Source: Lachnospira multipara ATCC 19207
GTDB taxonomy: Bacteria; Bacillota; Clostridia; Lachnospirales; Lachnospiraceae
NCBI RefSeq assembly: GCF_000424105.1
Contig: NZ_AUJG01000015.1
Coordinates: 1 to 64,000 of the forward strand
DNA: 64,000 nucleotides
Direction: 5' to 3'
The notes below the pieces were generated by a model. It did not search any database and had not been told where the DNA came from. It saw nothing but the letters and a program-made list of their open reading frames with translations. This document shows, one piece after another, positions 34,520 to 43,320 of the stretch; position 1 is the stretch's first letter, and every line of letters starts with the position of its first letter. Both the position numbers and the translations under genes were made by a program.

Positions 34520-35185
34520 TTAGTTCTCATCATCTAGCTGACTGTCTTCTTCCTCACCTTCATCACTTTCCTCTTTAGGGGGTTCCTCTAAAGCCTTAAA
34601 GATTCTTGCAAAGATATACGAATCCGCATATAGAATAATTGGTATAGTCAAAATCATTACAATAAAATATAAATATGTGAAATATAATAACGCAACAGTG
34701 ATAAATAGCATAACAATTGTCTGTGGCAAATGATGTACGCAAATTATCAATGCATTCTTTATAGTTCCCATTATAGTATTATTGTATCTTGAAAGCAATG
34801 CAAAAGAATACAAAATCACAGCAACATATATTAAAGCTATACCTATGACTAAGTAAATAAATCCAATTGCAACTGTTCCGCCGCCGTTATTGCCCCAGCT
34901 CTCAGCAGCCTTAAAATCAGCAAATAAAATAAGTCCGATTATTACAAAAATAAATTCAAGACCAATTCCCTGTATAATATTCTGCTTAAAAGACTTAAAA
35001 AAGTCCTTATAAACATAACTTTCCTCATCTAGCACTAACTTTCTTCCTGCATAGAAAGCCGCTGTAAGTGACGCTCCAACTGTCACAACAGGGATGCAAC
35101 AAAGAACTGTTAATGCAGCCAAAATAATAAAATCACCCATCTTAACAAGGGCTCTAAAAATTCGACCATCTATAAACGAATTCAT
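34520..35185 (-). CDS. YesL-family (DUF624) membrane protein
   Basis: A 221-residue protein, start at ATG 35185 behind GGAGG. DUF624 features are GDFIILAALTVLCCIPVVTV, then GASLTAAFYAGRKLVLDEES and YKDFFKSFKQN. About five membrane segments are visible, with an acidic C-terminal tail (EEPPKEESDEGEEEDSQLDD). The family is often found beside carbohydrate ABC transporters and its function is unknown. Here it stands between the MBOAT pair and a divergent hypothetical gene. Confidence 0.88.
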   Translation of the reverse strand: MNSFIDGRIFRALVKMGDFIILAALTVLCCIPVVTVGASLTAAFYAGRKLVLDEESYVYKDFFKSFKQNIIQGIGLEFIFVIIGLILFADFKAAESWGNNGGGTVAIGFIYLVIGIALIYVAVILYSFALLSRYNNTIMGTIKNALIICVHHLPQTIVMLFITVALLYFTYLYFIVMILTIPIILYADSYIFARIFKALEEPPKEESDEGEEEDSQLDDEN

Positions 35186-35407
35186 AACTTCCTCCAAATG
35201 TAAAACTCCTAAGCCTTTGGCTTAAATACTTCTCCTAAGCCAGCACACAGCTTAACAGTTATGATTATACTTAATGTAATATTTAAATGCAAAGAATTTT
35301 TAGTGTAGTTTCTAAAATGTTTATAAAAGCAGTTTTTAATTAGAAATAATTATGCTAAACTTCAAAAGTAAATCAAAAAATACATTTTCAAAAAAGAGGA
35401 AGATTAT

Positions 35408-36100
35408 ATGGCAAAAGGAAATGGAGTGCGCGATGAAGTTAAAGAGCAACGCGCAAAGTTTAAAAGTTTATCTTTTACAAAGAAGATAGGTTATATCTGG
35501 GAATACTATAGATTACCTATTTTCGCGGTAATATGTACAATCCTTGTGGTAGCATCATTTGTATTTGCATACATAAGAAACAATTACGATACAGTCTGTA
35601 CTATCGTTTCCTGCGATGGTTATATCACAGGCCACCGTACTGACGAAGACGCCCTAACAACAGGTTTTACTAACTATCTTGGAATTGATGGCAAGAAGAC
35701 TCAGATTGACATCGACTATTCCTACAACATGCAGGGCGACGACCTAGACGGCGCAGTTACAGTAAGTATCAACAAGATTTATATACTAGCTAACACCGGC
35801 GACATGGACGGCTTCATGGCGAATTACGAGAATATTCTCTACTTCTGCACCGATGCCGACACATTTTTCCTAGATCTAAGGGAAGTCCTTACAGATGAAG
35901 AACTTGACTACCTTTCAGACTACATCATCTACTATACTGATGCTAATGGTGAAAATGTTCCCGTAGCCGTGGACATTAGCGAAGCACCTGAAATAACAGC
36001 TACTGACCTATCAGTAGAGCACCCATGTTACGGCATTGTAAACACATCGCCTAACTATGAGAACGCAGCAGATTTTATTAGATTTGTATTTGATATGTAA
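35408..36100 (+). CDS. Membrane-anchored hypothetical protein
   Basis: A 230-residue protein with a basic cytoplasmic N-terminus (about 1-35), one membrane helix (about 37-58, LPIFAVICTILVVASFVFAY) and an acidic extracellular domain rich in D, Y and T. One Cys pair in TVCTIVSCDG follows the helix. I do not recognise the family; similar single-pass proteins are common in Lachnospiraceae. It is transcribed away from the DUF624 gene and followed by a terminator at 36148-36177. AAGAGG lies eight bases before ATG 35408. Confidence 0.75.
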   Translation: MAKGNGVRDEVKEQRAKFKSLSFTKKIGYIWEYYRLPIFAVICTILVVASFVFAYIRNNYDTVCTIVSCDGYITGHRTDEDALTTGFTNYLGIDGKKTQIDIDYSYNMQGDDLDGAVTVSINKIYILANTGDMDGFMANYENILYFCTDADTFFLDLREVLTDEELDYLSDYIIYYTDANGENVPVAVDISEAPEITATDLSVEHPCYGIVNTSPNYENAADFIRFVFDM

Positions 36101-36147
36101 AAACGGTAAATTTTTTACAAAATTAAATAAGACTTTAAAGCATAAGC

Positions 36148-36177
36148 AAAGCCCTAGACTTCATGTCTGGGGCTTTT
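36148..36177 (+). terminator. Terminator of gene 35408-36100
   Basis: AAAGCCC-t-AGAC-ttcat-GTCT-g-GGGCTTT is followed by T residues, 47 bases after the stop. Confidence 0.85.
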
Positions 36178-36233
36178 TAAATCTAAATTTCTAATCTATC
36201 TAACTTTCTAATTAATCTACATTTCTAATCTGT

Positions 36234-37178
36234 CTAAATTTCTAGTCTATAAAGGTTCATATCTCCAATGTCTCTGGCATAAATCCTAAAGCCTAGCTTT
36301 TCCACCAAGGCAATGGATTTAAAGTTGTCTCTGTGGATGCAGGCAAAGAGCTCATCGAGATTAAGCATAGTTCTAGCGTACTCAATAGTTGCCTCGCAGG
36401 CCTCATAAGCATAGCCCTGCTCCTGATAGTCCTTACCAATAAGGTAGCCAATCTCCTGCTTTGTGGTGTTATCTATTTCACGATTCTCAATACCCACGCG
36501 GCCAATTAGCTCCCCAGTTTCCTTTAGGAAAACCAGCCAAAGTCCGTAGCCAAAGAAGGTGTACATATTCTGGATGTAATTCTTTACAAACTCGCACTCC
36601 TCCTCGTAAGGATAGAGCTCCTCTACGAAGTCGCATTCGTTTAAAGACTCGTAGAGCTTATAGTATTCTGGCATGTCCTCTAGGCACATCTCCCTAACAA
36701 TCAATCTATCTGTAGTAAAGATTTCAAGAGGCTTTCCAATGCTTCTAAAAAATACGCTTTGGATATATTCCTCATTCAAATCGTTAACATCAAAAAGCAC
36801 ATATCTAGCAGTTCCGTAATAAGACATTCCAAGGCCGATGTCCGTTTTTTTCAAAACATTCCCCTGCTTAAAGTCTTCTAATTCAAGGTCTAAATCATGC
36901 TTTCTAATAATATCCTCTAAGTCATAATCGCTAATAAAACAAGACTTTTCCACATCTCTGTCCATAATTTTGCCAATTATCCCCGCGAGTTTGTGATTAG
37001 TCACATTTTCACAAAGAAGCTTAGCCCCGCTAATCTTGTAACAAGTCAATTCTTTGTCAGCGTTTATGCAAATGTTAACGTTATTCGCCCAGTTAGACAT
37101 TTCCCTAAAGTCTGGTTCAAATTGAATATTAAAATTATCTTCTATATAAATATAGATGTTTTCTAAGTTTTCAATCAT
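36234..37178 (-). CDS. GNAT acetyltransferase with extra N-terminal domain
   Basis: A 314-residue protein. The C-terminal 165 residues are a RimJ/RimL-like GNAT domain: FTTDRLIVREMCLEDMPEYY, then VGIENREIDNTTKQEIGYLI, GKDYQEQGYAYEACEATIEY (acetyl-CoA loop) and HRDNFKSIALVEKLGF. The N-terminal 145 residues form an additional acidic domain (NLENIYIYIEDNFNIQFEPD) of unknown type. It has one internal Cys in ISDYDLEDI's neighbourhood and no signal peptide. The target is not known. It stands alone, divergent from the cyclophilin gene. Confidence 0.85.
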   Translation of the reverse strand: MIENLENIYIYIEDNFNIQFEPDFREMSNWANNVNICINADKELTCYKISGAKLLCENVTNHKLAGIIGKIMDRDVEKSCFISDYDLEDIIRKHDLDLELEDFKQGNVLKKTDIGLGMSYYGTARYVLFDVNDLNEEYIQSVFFRSIGKPLEIFTTDRLIVREMCLEDMPEYYKLYESLNECDFVEELYPYEEECEFVKNYIQNMYTFFGYGLWLVFLKETGELIGRVGIENREIDNTTKQEIGYLIGKDYQEQGYAYEACEATIEYARTMLNLDELFACIHRDNFKSIALVEKLGFRIYARDIGDMNLYRLEI

Positions 37179-37274
37179 AATTGACTTTTCCTATCTTGTT
37201 ATTTAGAATTAATATGTTTATACATATATTTTATCATTTATTAAACAAATAATAAATACATGGAGGAATATTCG

Positions 37275-37796
37275 ATGGCACAGAATCCAATAGTTACAAT
37301 CACTATGGAGAATGGCTCTGTTATGAAGGCTGAGCTTTATCCAGAAATTGCACCTAATACAGTAAATAACTTTATTAGCCTTGTTAAGAAGGGCTTTTAT
37401 GACGGCGTTATCTTCCACAGAGTTATCGCTGGTTTCATGATTCAGGGTGGCGACCCAGATGGTACAGGCATGGGTGGCCCAGGATACAGCATCAAGGGTG
37501 AATTTTCAAACAATGGCTTTAAGAACGACTTAAAGCACACACCTGGCGTACTTTCAATGGCTAGAACAATGATCCCTGATTCAGCAGGTTCACAGTTCTT
37601 TATCATGCACAAGAATTCACCACATCTTGATGGCGAATATGCTGCCTTTGGTAAGTTAACAGAAGGTGAGGACGTATTAGAGGCAATCGCTACAACAGAC
37701 GTTGACTGGAACGATAGACCACTTACACCACAGGTTATGAAGACTGTTACAGTTGAGACTTTCGGTGTTGACTATCCAGAGCCAGAGACTCTTTAA
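37275..37796 (+). CDS. Peptidyl-prolyl cis-trans isomerase, cyclophilin type
   Basis: A 173-residue protein, ATG 37275 with TGGAGG upstream (the ATG at 37260 is inside this site). Cyclophilin signature residues are IFHRVIAGFMIQGGDPDGTG, then GSQFFIMHKNSPHLDG and FGKLTEGEDVLEAI. It has no signal peptide, so it is cytoplasmic. It catalyses proline isomerisation in protein folding. The gene is monocistronic and shares a bidirectional terminator with the convergent TPM gene. Confidence 0.95.
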   Translation: MAQNPIVTITMENGSVMKAELYPEIAPNTVNNFISLVKKGFYDGVIFHRVIAGFMIQGGDPDGTGMGGPGYSIKGEFSNNGFKNDLKHTPGVLSMARTMIPDSAGSQFFIMHKNSPHLDGEYAAFGKLTEGEDVLEAIATTDVDWNDRPLTPQVMKTVTVETFGVDYPEPETL

Positions 37797-37858
37797 CTAT
37801 TTTGAAAATGTTTTCTCAATAGAGAAATAATTTTTATAACAAAAAAGACATGCTAAAA

Positions 37859-37904
37859 GAGACATGCTATAGAAAGGATTTTATCCTAATTTATAGCATG
37901 TCTC
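37859..37904. terminator. Bidirectional terminator
   Basis: GAGACATGCTATA and TATAGCATGTCTC form a perfect 13-bp stem, with T residues on the plus side and an A/T-rich run on the other. It separates the convergent cyclophilin and TPM genes. Confidence 0.85.
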
Positions 37905-37934
37905 CTTTTTTCAATTTAAAGTCATCTGTAGCCC

Positions 37935-38732
37935 TTAGAAGTGGCCGCCGGAACTTCCAGAATTTCCGCCACCGTGACCTCCGCCGCCGTGGCCGCCACC
38001 ACCGTGGTTTGTCTCGATTTTTCTTTTTACCACCGTTGTATTTATAAAAAGATCTCTTCTATCATTCACCTTAAAATTGTGGTTCTTTGCATAAGTCATC
38101 TCATTAGTTGTGGCCTTTGCCTTATTATTGCCCACCATAACAAAGATGGCAATAGCAGTAATTACCACTGATACAAAGAGCTTTATAAGAATTCCATCAA
38201 GGATTTTCTCTAGTAAAGTTGGGCTATATTCTCCGTTAATAATTGCCCTCTTTATGTTATTTACGTATTTTGAAAATGCAGTGTAGTAGTCACTGTCTGA
38301 TAAATACTCCTCAGAAATCTCTCTGATTTCATCTAAATCTGACTGACTAAAACTAGTTTTTGCAATGCCTGAAGTTATAATTCTATCTGCTCTTGAACTC
38401 ATATCTACAGCGTAGGCACAAGCATCCACTGTTGTAGAATCTTCATTATAACCATAGTCACTCTCTAAGATATCACGGATGTAGCTATCCATGTTGCTTC
38501 CATCATAGCCCTTACTCATGGTAATAATCACAATGTCACACTGAGCTTCTTTAGAAGCCTTGGCACACAATTTCTCAAGCTTAGCCTCCTCACTATCTGA
38601 AAGGAGATTGGCATCATCTATGACATAATCTTTTGTAGTGTCTGCGTATACATTTTCAGAAGTAAAAATGCAACTAAATATAGAAACTAACAACGCTAGT
38701 AGAATTAAACTTACCTTAATCTTTTTTACCAT
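37935..38732 (-). CDS. TPM-domain exported protein with Gly/His tail
   Basis: A 265-residue protein. It has a signal peptide (about 1-30), a TPM domain (about 36-150, VIDDANLLSDSEEAKLEKLC, then CDIVIITMSKGYDG), a membrane helix (about 185-205) and a C-terminal tail of Gly and His (NHGGGGHGGGGHGGG and so on). Such tails can bind metals or anchor. TPM proteins have been linked to phosphatase or protein-quality roles; the exact function is uncertain. It overlaps the zinc-ribbon gene by seven bases and is probably coupled to it. Confidence 0.85.
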   Translation of the reverse strand: MVKKIKVSLILLALLVSIFSCIFTSENVYADTTKDYVIDDANLLSDSEEAKLEKLCAKASKEAQCDIVIITMSKGYDGSNMDSYIRDILESDYGYNEDSTTVDACAYAVDMSSRADRIITSGIAKTSFSQSDLDEIREISEEYLSDSDYYTAFSKYVNNIKRAIINGEYSPTLLEKILDGILIKLFVSVVITAIAIFVMVGNNKAKATTNEMTYAKNHNFKVNDRRDLFINTTVVKRKIETNHGGGGHGGGGHGGGNSGSSGGHF

Positions 38733-39802
38733 AATAATAAGCCTCCTATGTTAATAATTACAAAGGCCAGTATAAATATAAGAAGGCTAAAAAATACGGT
38801 TCTCTTTGTGCTGATTGGTCTGTCGGCTACGATTTTACCTGTCTGTCCGTTTAGGAAGAAGCTGTAGTCCTTGCCGTTGAAGCTGTAATTTAACATCCAT
38901 ACTGGAAGGAGGACGTAGTCGTGACCTAGATTTCTAATATTTTCTCTTTTTCCAAGTACGTTAACAGTTGTGTAGCCCTGAATTGTATCCCTTGCAATGT
39001 CAGAAATATACTTACTTGCACGCACCTTGGCTCTATCCTTTAGCTCATCGCTATTGTAGTTATATCTTTCAGATAAATAGCCCTGAAGGTAGCCGCCCTT
39101 AAAGTCCACAAGGTCAGCATAATTGTAGGGTTCAAGCATATCCATCTGCTCATCCGGCATCTTCTTTGAAGCATCCGCTGGCAACTTGTCAAACTCTGCA
39201 GTTACGTCGCGGTAAACCTGGAAATGATCTGTGTAAATGTATTCCGTATCCCCACGTCTAATTGTACGAACGCGAGTAGCTGCGGCATTTACCTGAGCAT
39301 TGGCATCAAAGTCGTAAAGCCAGAAAGGAACGTAAACACCGCTGATTTTCTCAATCATGCTCTTTTTAGATAGAGTCTTTGGTGTAAGGGGTCCCTTCTT
39401 TAGCCAATCCTTATAGATAGAAACTGCTCTTTCCCTGTCTATCTTAAAAGGAATGACGTACTCTGGGCTAAACTCCCCTTCTAGTCTTTCCTCCACTAGA
39501 GTTGGATTGCCGCAATAAGAACAGAAAGTAGCTGATGTGTACTTATCTGTAACAAGTTCGGCGCCGCAGCTCTGACAGTGGAAAATTTTCATGTTAGATT
39601 CTGAAGCTGTTTCATCTCTTTCTTCCTCTTTGAAATCAGCCTCATCTGCCTTTCCAAATTCCTTATCTAACTCTTTTATATAGTTATCATAGTCTGTCAC
39701 TGATAGATTCGCGCCACAGCTATGACAAGCTAGCTTTTGTGTCTTTGAATCAAAGGACATGGCCGCCCCGCAGTTGGGGCATTTATATGTTGTTACTGCC
39801 AT
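38726..39802 (-). CDS. Zinc-ribbon membrane protein partnered with TPM protein
   Basis: A 358-residue protein with two N-terminal zinc ribbons: CPNCGAAM with CHSCGANL (about residues 8-32), and CQSCGAEL with CSYCGNPT (about 77-100). A middle soluble domain contains EYVIPFKIDRERAVSIYKDW and GVYVPFWLYDF, and one or two C-terminal membrane helices lie near 335-357. The family is conserved in Firmicutes beside TPM proteins. The function is unknown; the ribbon suggests protein or nucleic-acid contact at the membrane. Confidence 0.85.
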   Translation of the reverse strand: MAVTTYKCPNCGAAMSFDSKTQKLACHSCGANLSVTDYDNYIKELDKEFGKADEADFKEEERDETASESNMKIFHCQSCGAELVTDKYTSATFCSYCGNPTLVEERLEGEFSPEYVIPFKIDRERAVSIYKDWLKKGPLTPKTLSKKSMIEKISGVYVPFWLYDFDANAQVNAAATRVRTIRRGDTEYIYTDHFQVYRDVTAEFDKLPADASKKMPDEQMDMLEPYNYADLVDFKGGYLQGYLSERYNYNSDELKDRAKVRASKYISDIARDTIQGYTTVNVLGKRENIRNLGHDYVLLPVWMLNYSFNGKDYSFFLNGQTGKIVADRPISTKRTVFFSLLIFILAFVIINIGGLLLW

Positions 39803-40012
39803 AAATTTTCTCCCATTTCTTTAGGAAAATGTAATATTTTTCCTATAAAAAGAATTCTACTTAACTTTAAAGGAAACGTCAATATTGCTAACTGCACGTT
39901 AAAAGCCACTGTTTATCATATTTAGCACAGTTCATAGTTTATTCATATTGAATTAAATAAATCTTTACAGCGAACTCATAGCTTATTAATTTTTCTTCCG
40001 TATACTACAAGA

Positions 40013-40137
40013 GTAGAAGATTTATACAATACAAACGACATGAAAAACACTTTTTGTTTTTTCATAAATCGAGTTGCATGAGAATGCAGCTCTCCTCCCT
40101 CTTTTCATCGTCTGTCCCACGACAGACGATGTTTTTT
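40013..40137 (+). ncRNA. Candidate small regulatory RNA
   Basis: There is no gene from 39803 to 40241. On the plus strand TATACT at 40001-40006 is a fair -10 with a weak -35. Downstream come three hairpins: ATGAAAAACA/TGTTTTTTCAT (40040-40065), GAGTTGCAT-gaga-ATGCAGCTC (40071-40092) and CATCGTCTGTC-ccac-GACAGACGATG (40106-40131) with six T, a perfect terminator. Between the last two is the single-stranded TCCTCCCTCTTTT, complementary to ribosome binding sites. This is the typical build of a trans-acting RNA in Firmicutes. No protein frame fits. The start is approximate. Confidence 0.55.
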
Positions 40138-40193
40138 GCGCCGGATTGAATTAAAATATATATGACGACTTTCAAAACAGAAAGATTCCTAAA

Positions 40194-40230
40194 AAAATAG
40201 AAAGGTTGCCCTTGGCAACCTTTCTATTTT
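40194..40230 (-). terminator. Terminator of the small membrane gene
   Basis: AAAATAGAAAGGTTGCC-ctt-GGCAACCTTTCTATTTT is a perfect 17-bp stem followed by A/T runs on both sides. Confidence 0.9.
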
Positions 40231-40241
40231 TTACACACACT

Positions 40242-40541
40242 TTACAATAGGAAAAAAGACGCTATTGTTAATATCGCTCCTACCACAATAAGAGCTATTC
40301 CTATATTAATATTCTTCTTATTCTTTAGTTTTGAAATCTCTACCTCGTTTCTCTTATCAAAGAAAATGTGAAAATCTCTCTTAGCAGCTATTACCTTAGT
40401 TGCTCCAAGGAAAATTCCTACAAATCCTATTAAGAAACACATAAATCCTATAAAAGGAAGGAATGAATCTCCTGCATATTCTTGACTATTATAAAAATCT
40501 ACATCTAACAGAACATTTTTCAAATATCCTAGTATCTCCAT
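40242..40541 (-). CDS. Small two-helix membrane protein
   Basis: A 99-residue protein starting at ATG 40541 behind AGAGGAG; the longer frame to 40580 lacks a site. It has two membrane helices (about 26-46 and 78-98). Between them is a basic loop (AAKRDFHIFFDKRNEVEISK). The family is not recognised. It is monocistronic, ended by a strong terminator. Confidence 0.7.
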   Translation of the reverse strand: MEILGYLKNVLLDVDFYNSQEYAGDSFLPFIGFMCFLIGFVGIFLGATKVIAAKRDFHIFFDKRNEVEISKLKNKKNINIGIALIVVGAILTIASFFLL

Positions 40542-41011
40542 ATATACTCCTCTTTCTAATATCAAGCTGTTAAGAAACACGTATACATCTCAACTAACCT
40601 GTTATCCTTCTAGTATCTTAACGTATCTGTTTATATTCCTAACGCGTTAGCTAAGTTCTTTTTAGAAGCTATCTCCTTAGCACATCTTTATTCTAGCAAA
40701 TCAATAGTTGTATTTCAATTAACTAAAGATAAACTAATTTCTAAATAATAATTAAATTCGAGCAAATTAATACATAAAATAAACACAAAATGGCAGCGAA
40801 AATATTTACAAAAGTCTTTCACTATGCTAACATTATCTTGTTAAAAAATTGACAATTAAAAACTTAGGTAAATTACCACATTTTACTTTTCATTTCTAAT
40901 TTTTTAGTTTATAATTAGCTTAGTTTATGGCGGTGCCAATAATTTAATATATAATCTATTTTCTTGGGGTGATTGCCTAACAGTTAACTAAAATTATGGA
41001 GGTAATATATT
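40542..41011. other. Leader and promoter region of fba
   Basis: No gene is supported in this AT-rich 470-base gap. A TATAAT at about 40910 precedes a leader of about 90 bases before fba. The leader contains a CGGTGCC... and GGGGTGATTGCC segment that could pair weakly. A TTGACA near 40849 lacks a well-spaced -10. I assign no riboswitch. Confidence 0.4.
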
Positions 41012-41878
41012 ATGTTAGTTTCAGCAAAAGAAATGCTAGACAAAGCAGTAGCTGGTCACTATGCAGTTGGTCAGTTTAACATTAACAATCTTGAATGGAC
41101 AAAGTCAATTCTTCTTACAGCTGAAGAATTAAAGGCTCCAGTTATCTTAGGTGTTTCTGAAGGTGCTGGTAAGTATATGACTGGATTTAAGACTGTTGCA
41201 GCTATGGTAAAGGCTATGGATGAATCTTTAGGAATTACAGTTCCTGTTGCTCTTCACCTTGATCATGGTACATATGAAGGTTCATATAAGTGTATCGAAG
41301 CTGGTTTCTCTTCAATCATGTTTGATGGTTCACACTATCCAATCGAAGAGAATGTAGAAAAGACTAAGGAATTAGTTAAGGTTTGCCACGAAAAGGGTAT
41401 CTCAATCGAAGCTGAAGTTGGTGGTATCGGTGGTGAAGAAGATGGTGTTGTTTCTCAGGGTGAGTGCGCTGATCCTAAGGAATGCAAGGCTATCGCAGAC
41501 CTTGGTGTAGATATGTTAGCAGCTGGTATTGGTAATATCCATGGTAAGTATCCAGAAGGATGGCCAGGTCTTAGATTTGACGTATTAGAGTCAATCAAGG
41601 CTGAAATCGGTGATATGCCATTAGTTCTTCACGGTGGTACAGGTATCCCTGAAGACATGATTAAGAAGGCTATCTCACTTGGAGTTGCTAAGATCAACGT
41701 TAACACAGAGTGCCAGTTAGTATTTGCAGATGCTACAAGAAAGTATGTTGAAGCAGGTAAGGACTTAGAAGGTAAGGGTTATGACCCAAGAAAGCTTCTT
41801 GCTCCTGGTGCTCAGGCAATTAGAGATATCGTTGCTGAGAAGATTAAGCTTTTCGGTTCAGACGGTAAGGCTTGCTAA
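41012..41878 (+). CDS. fba: Class II fructose-bisphosphate aldolase
   Basis: A 288-residue zinc aldolase. Metal and substrate motifs are ALHLDHGTYE (with the zinc His and the catalytic Asp), EAEVGGIGGEEDGV, and GNIHGKYPEGWPGL. LVLHGGTGIPEDMI carries the phosphate-binding loop, and INVNTECQLVFADATR completes it. It cleaves fructose-1,6-bisphosphate into two triose phosphates. TGGAGG is eight bases before ATG 41012. It shows very strong codon bias (GTT, GGT, AAG) and is probably highly expressed. Confidence 0.96.
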   Translation: MLVSAKEMLDKAVAGHYAVGQFNINNLEWTKSILLTAEELKAPVILGVSEGAGKYMTGFKTVAAMVKAMDESLGITVPVALHLDHGTYEGSYKCIEAGFSSIMFDGSHYPIEENVEKTKELVKVCHEKGISIEAEVGGIGGEEDGVVSQGECADPKECKAIADLGVDMLAAGIGNIHGKYPEGWPGLRFDVLESIKAEIGDMPLVLHGGTGIPEDMIKKAISLGVAKINVNTECQLVFADATRKYVEAGKDLEGKGYDPRKLLAPGAQAIRDIVAEKIKLFGSDGKAC

Positions 41879-41928
41879 TTTATTGAGAATTAATTTTGTA
41901 CAATTGATTAGTTATCTATGATATAATT

Positions 41929-41958
41929 AACTCGGTCCAACAAGAGTTGGTCCGAGTT
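41929..41958 (+). terminator. fba terminator
   Basis: AACTCGGTCCAAC-aaga-GTTGGTCCGAGTT is a perfect 13-bp stem followed by T residues. Confidence 0.93.
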
Positions 41959-42028
41959 TTTTACAAAAATGTAGGGATAGTAATACTTTACAATTATCTT
42001 TACAACTATATTCCTGGAGGAGATATTT

Positions 42029-42979
42029 ATGGGAGACAACAATTTAAACGACAAGGACCCCTACAAGGATGACGACAACTTCAAGGATGACGACATTTAT
42101 GTAGACGAGGAAGATACTTCTACTTCCTATACTAAGGTTAAGAGCGAGGAAGAAGAAGCGGCAGAATTGGAATTTGAAAAGAAAGAAGCTAAGAAGAAGC
42201 GCAATAGAATTATTAACAGAGTAATTCTAGTAGTTGCAGCTTGTGTGTTTGTATTTGCAGCCTATAACTTGATTAGCATTTTACTAGAGTATAAAAAGGG
42301 TACAGATACCTACAAGAAGGTAGAGGATGATGTAATTCAAAGCGAAGAGCAAACTATTGTGATTACTGATGAAAATGGTCAGCAAAGTTCCGTAGACATT
42401 CCATTTGTTTACGATGAAGAAGCTCTAAAGGCAATAAATTCCTACGCTATTGGTTATATCTACATCCCTTCAATAGACATAAGATTACCAATGGTGCAAT
42501 ACACAGATAATGATTATTATCTACATCACCTAATCGATGGAACTTACAATTCAAGCGGATGTCTTTTCGAGGATAGCCGAATCGAAGGTGGAATAGATGC
42601 AAGTCATGTTATTATTTATGGTCATAACATGAAGAATGGTAGCATGTTTGGTTTATTAAAATATTACAACAGCGAAAGCTACTATAAATCAGGAAATAAC
42701 GATAAGATTTACATTTACACAGGTAATGAATTAAGAGAATATACAATCTTCTCATGTTACGTAAGCGAGCCAATAAGCGATACTTACACTTATAACTTCT
42801 CTACTCTTGAAGGTATGAGAAGCTGGGCAGGTAGTATGCAGTCACAGTCCATTTATGACACAGAAGTTGATATTAGCAATTCTCAACAGGTTATTACACT
42901 TTCTACATGTACTAACGACGGTAAGCAGAGATTTATCGTACACGCTACTTTAACAGGATCTGCTACGATTGATAATTAA
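42029..42979 (+). CDS. srtB: Class B sortase
   Basis: A 316-residue protein with a very acidic cytoplasmic N-terminus (about 1-50, D/E rich), one basic-flanked membrane helix (about 64-86) and the sortase domain (about 135-312). The catalytic His 199 is in IIYGHNMKNGSMFG, Cys 294 in TLSTCTNDG and Arg 301 in KQRFIVHA. It joins secreted proteins to the cell wall or to pili. No substrate with an LPxTG/NPxTN-type signal is encoded in this window. The long acidic cytoplasmic tail is an unusual extension. Confidence 0.94.
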   Translation: MGDNNLNDKDPYKDDDNFKDDDIYVDEEDTSTSYTKVKSEEEEAAELEFEKKEAKKKRNRIINRVILVVAACVFVFAAYNLISILLEYKKGTDTYKKVEDDVIQSEEQTIVITDENGQQSSVDIPFVYDEEALKAINSYAIGYIYIPSIDIRLPMVQYTDNDYYLHHLIDGTYNSSGCLFEDSRIEGGIDASHVIIYGHNMKNGSMFGLLKYYNSESYYKSGNNDKIYIYTGNELREYTIFSCYVSEPISDTYTYNFSTLEGMRSWAGSMQSQSIYDTEVDISNSQQVITLSTCTNDGKQRFIVHATLTGSATIDN

Positions 42980-43042
42980 TATGAAAATGTATCTCTTAAT
43001 GCTATATAAATAAGCTAATTTATAAATCATTATATAATATAC

Positions 43043-43088
43043 ATAAAGAATAAGACCTGCAAGTTATCTTGCAGGTCTTATTCTTTAT
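43043..43088. terminator. srtB terminator, very long perfect stem
   Basis: A 21-bp perfect stem (ATAAAGAATAAGACCTGCAAG against its complement) has a TTAT loop. It is symmetrical, so it can stop transcripts from both sides. Confidence 0.9.
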
Positions 43089-43117
43089 AATGGTTAAATC
43101 TAACTAGCTATACCATA

Positions 43118-43279
43118 GTAAAGCGGACATTCGGAATCCGCTTCGCTACTTCCTCATGAACGCAGTGGCACTTTGTGCCACCTGTCAGAAGGGGCTTTAA
43201 CCCCTTCTGACACTAGTAAGCTTTATACCCCCGCTTAAAGCTTACGCTTTTGAAGCGGGGGATTGCTTACACTGCGTTC
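43118..43279. repeat. Structured repeat B, full copy 2 (inverted)
   Basis: This is the reverse complement of 27813-27974 over 162 bases, with one difference noted (GTAGCAAAG against GTAGCGAAG in the copy-1 direction). It lies between the srtB terminator and the end of the glutamine synthetase gene. Confidence 0.9.
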
Positions 43280-43320
43280 AAATGTAATTTATTAATTACT
43301 ATTATATTCATAATCAATGA

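Noticed and set aside
42029-42979. Sortase with a linked substrate
   Set aside because: No neighbouring protein has an LPxTG or NPxTN-like sorting signal, so no substrate is assigned.
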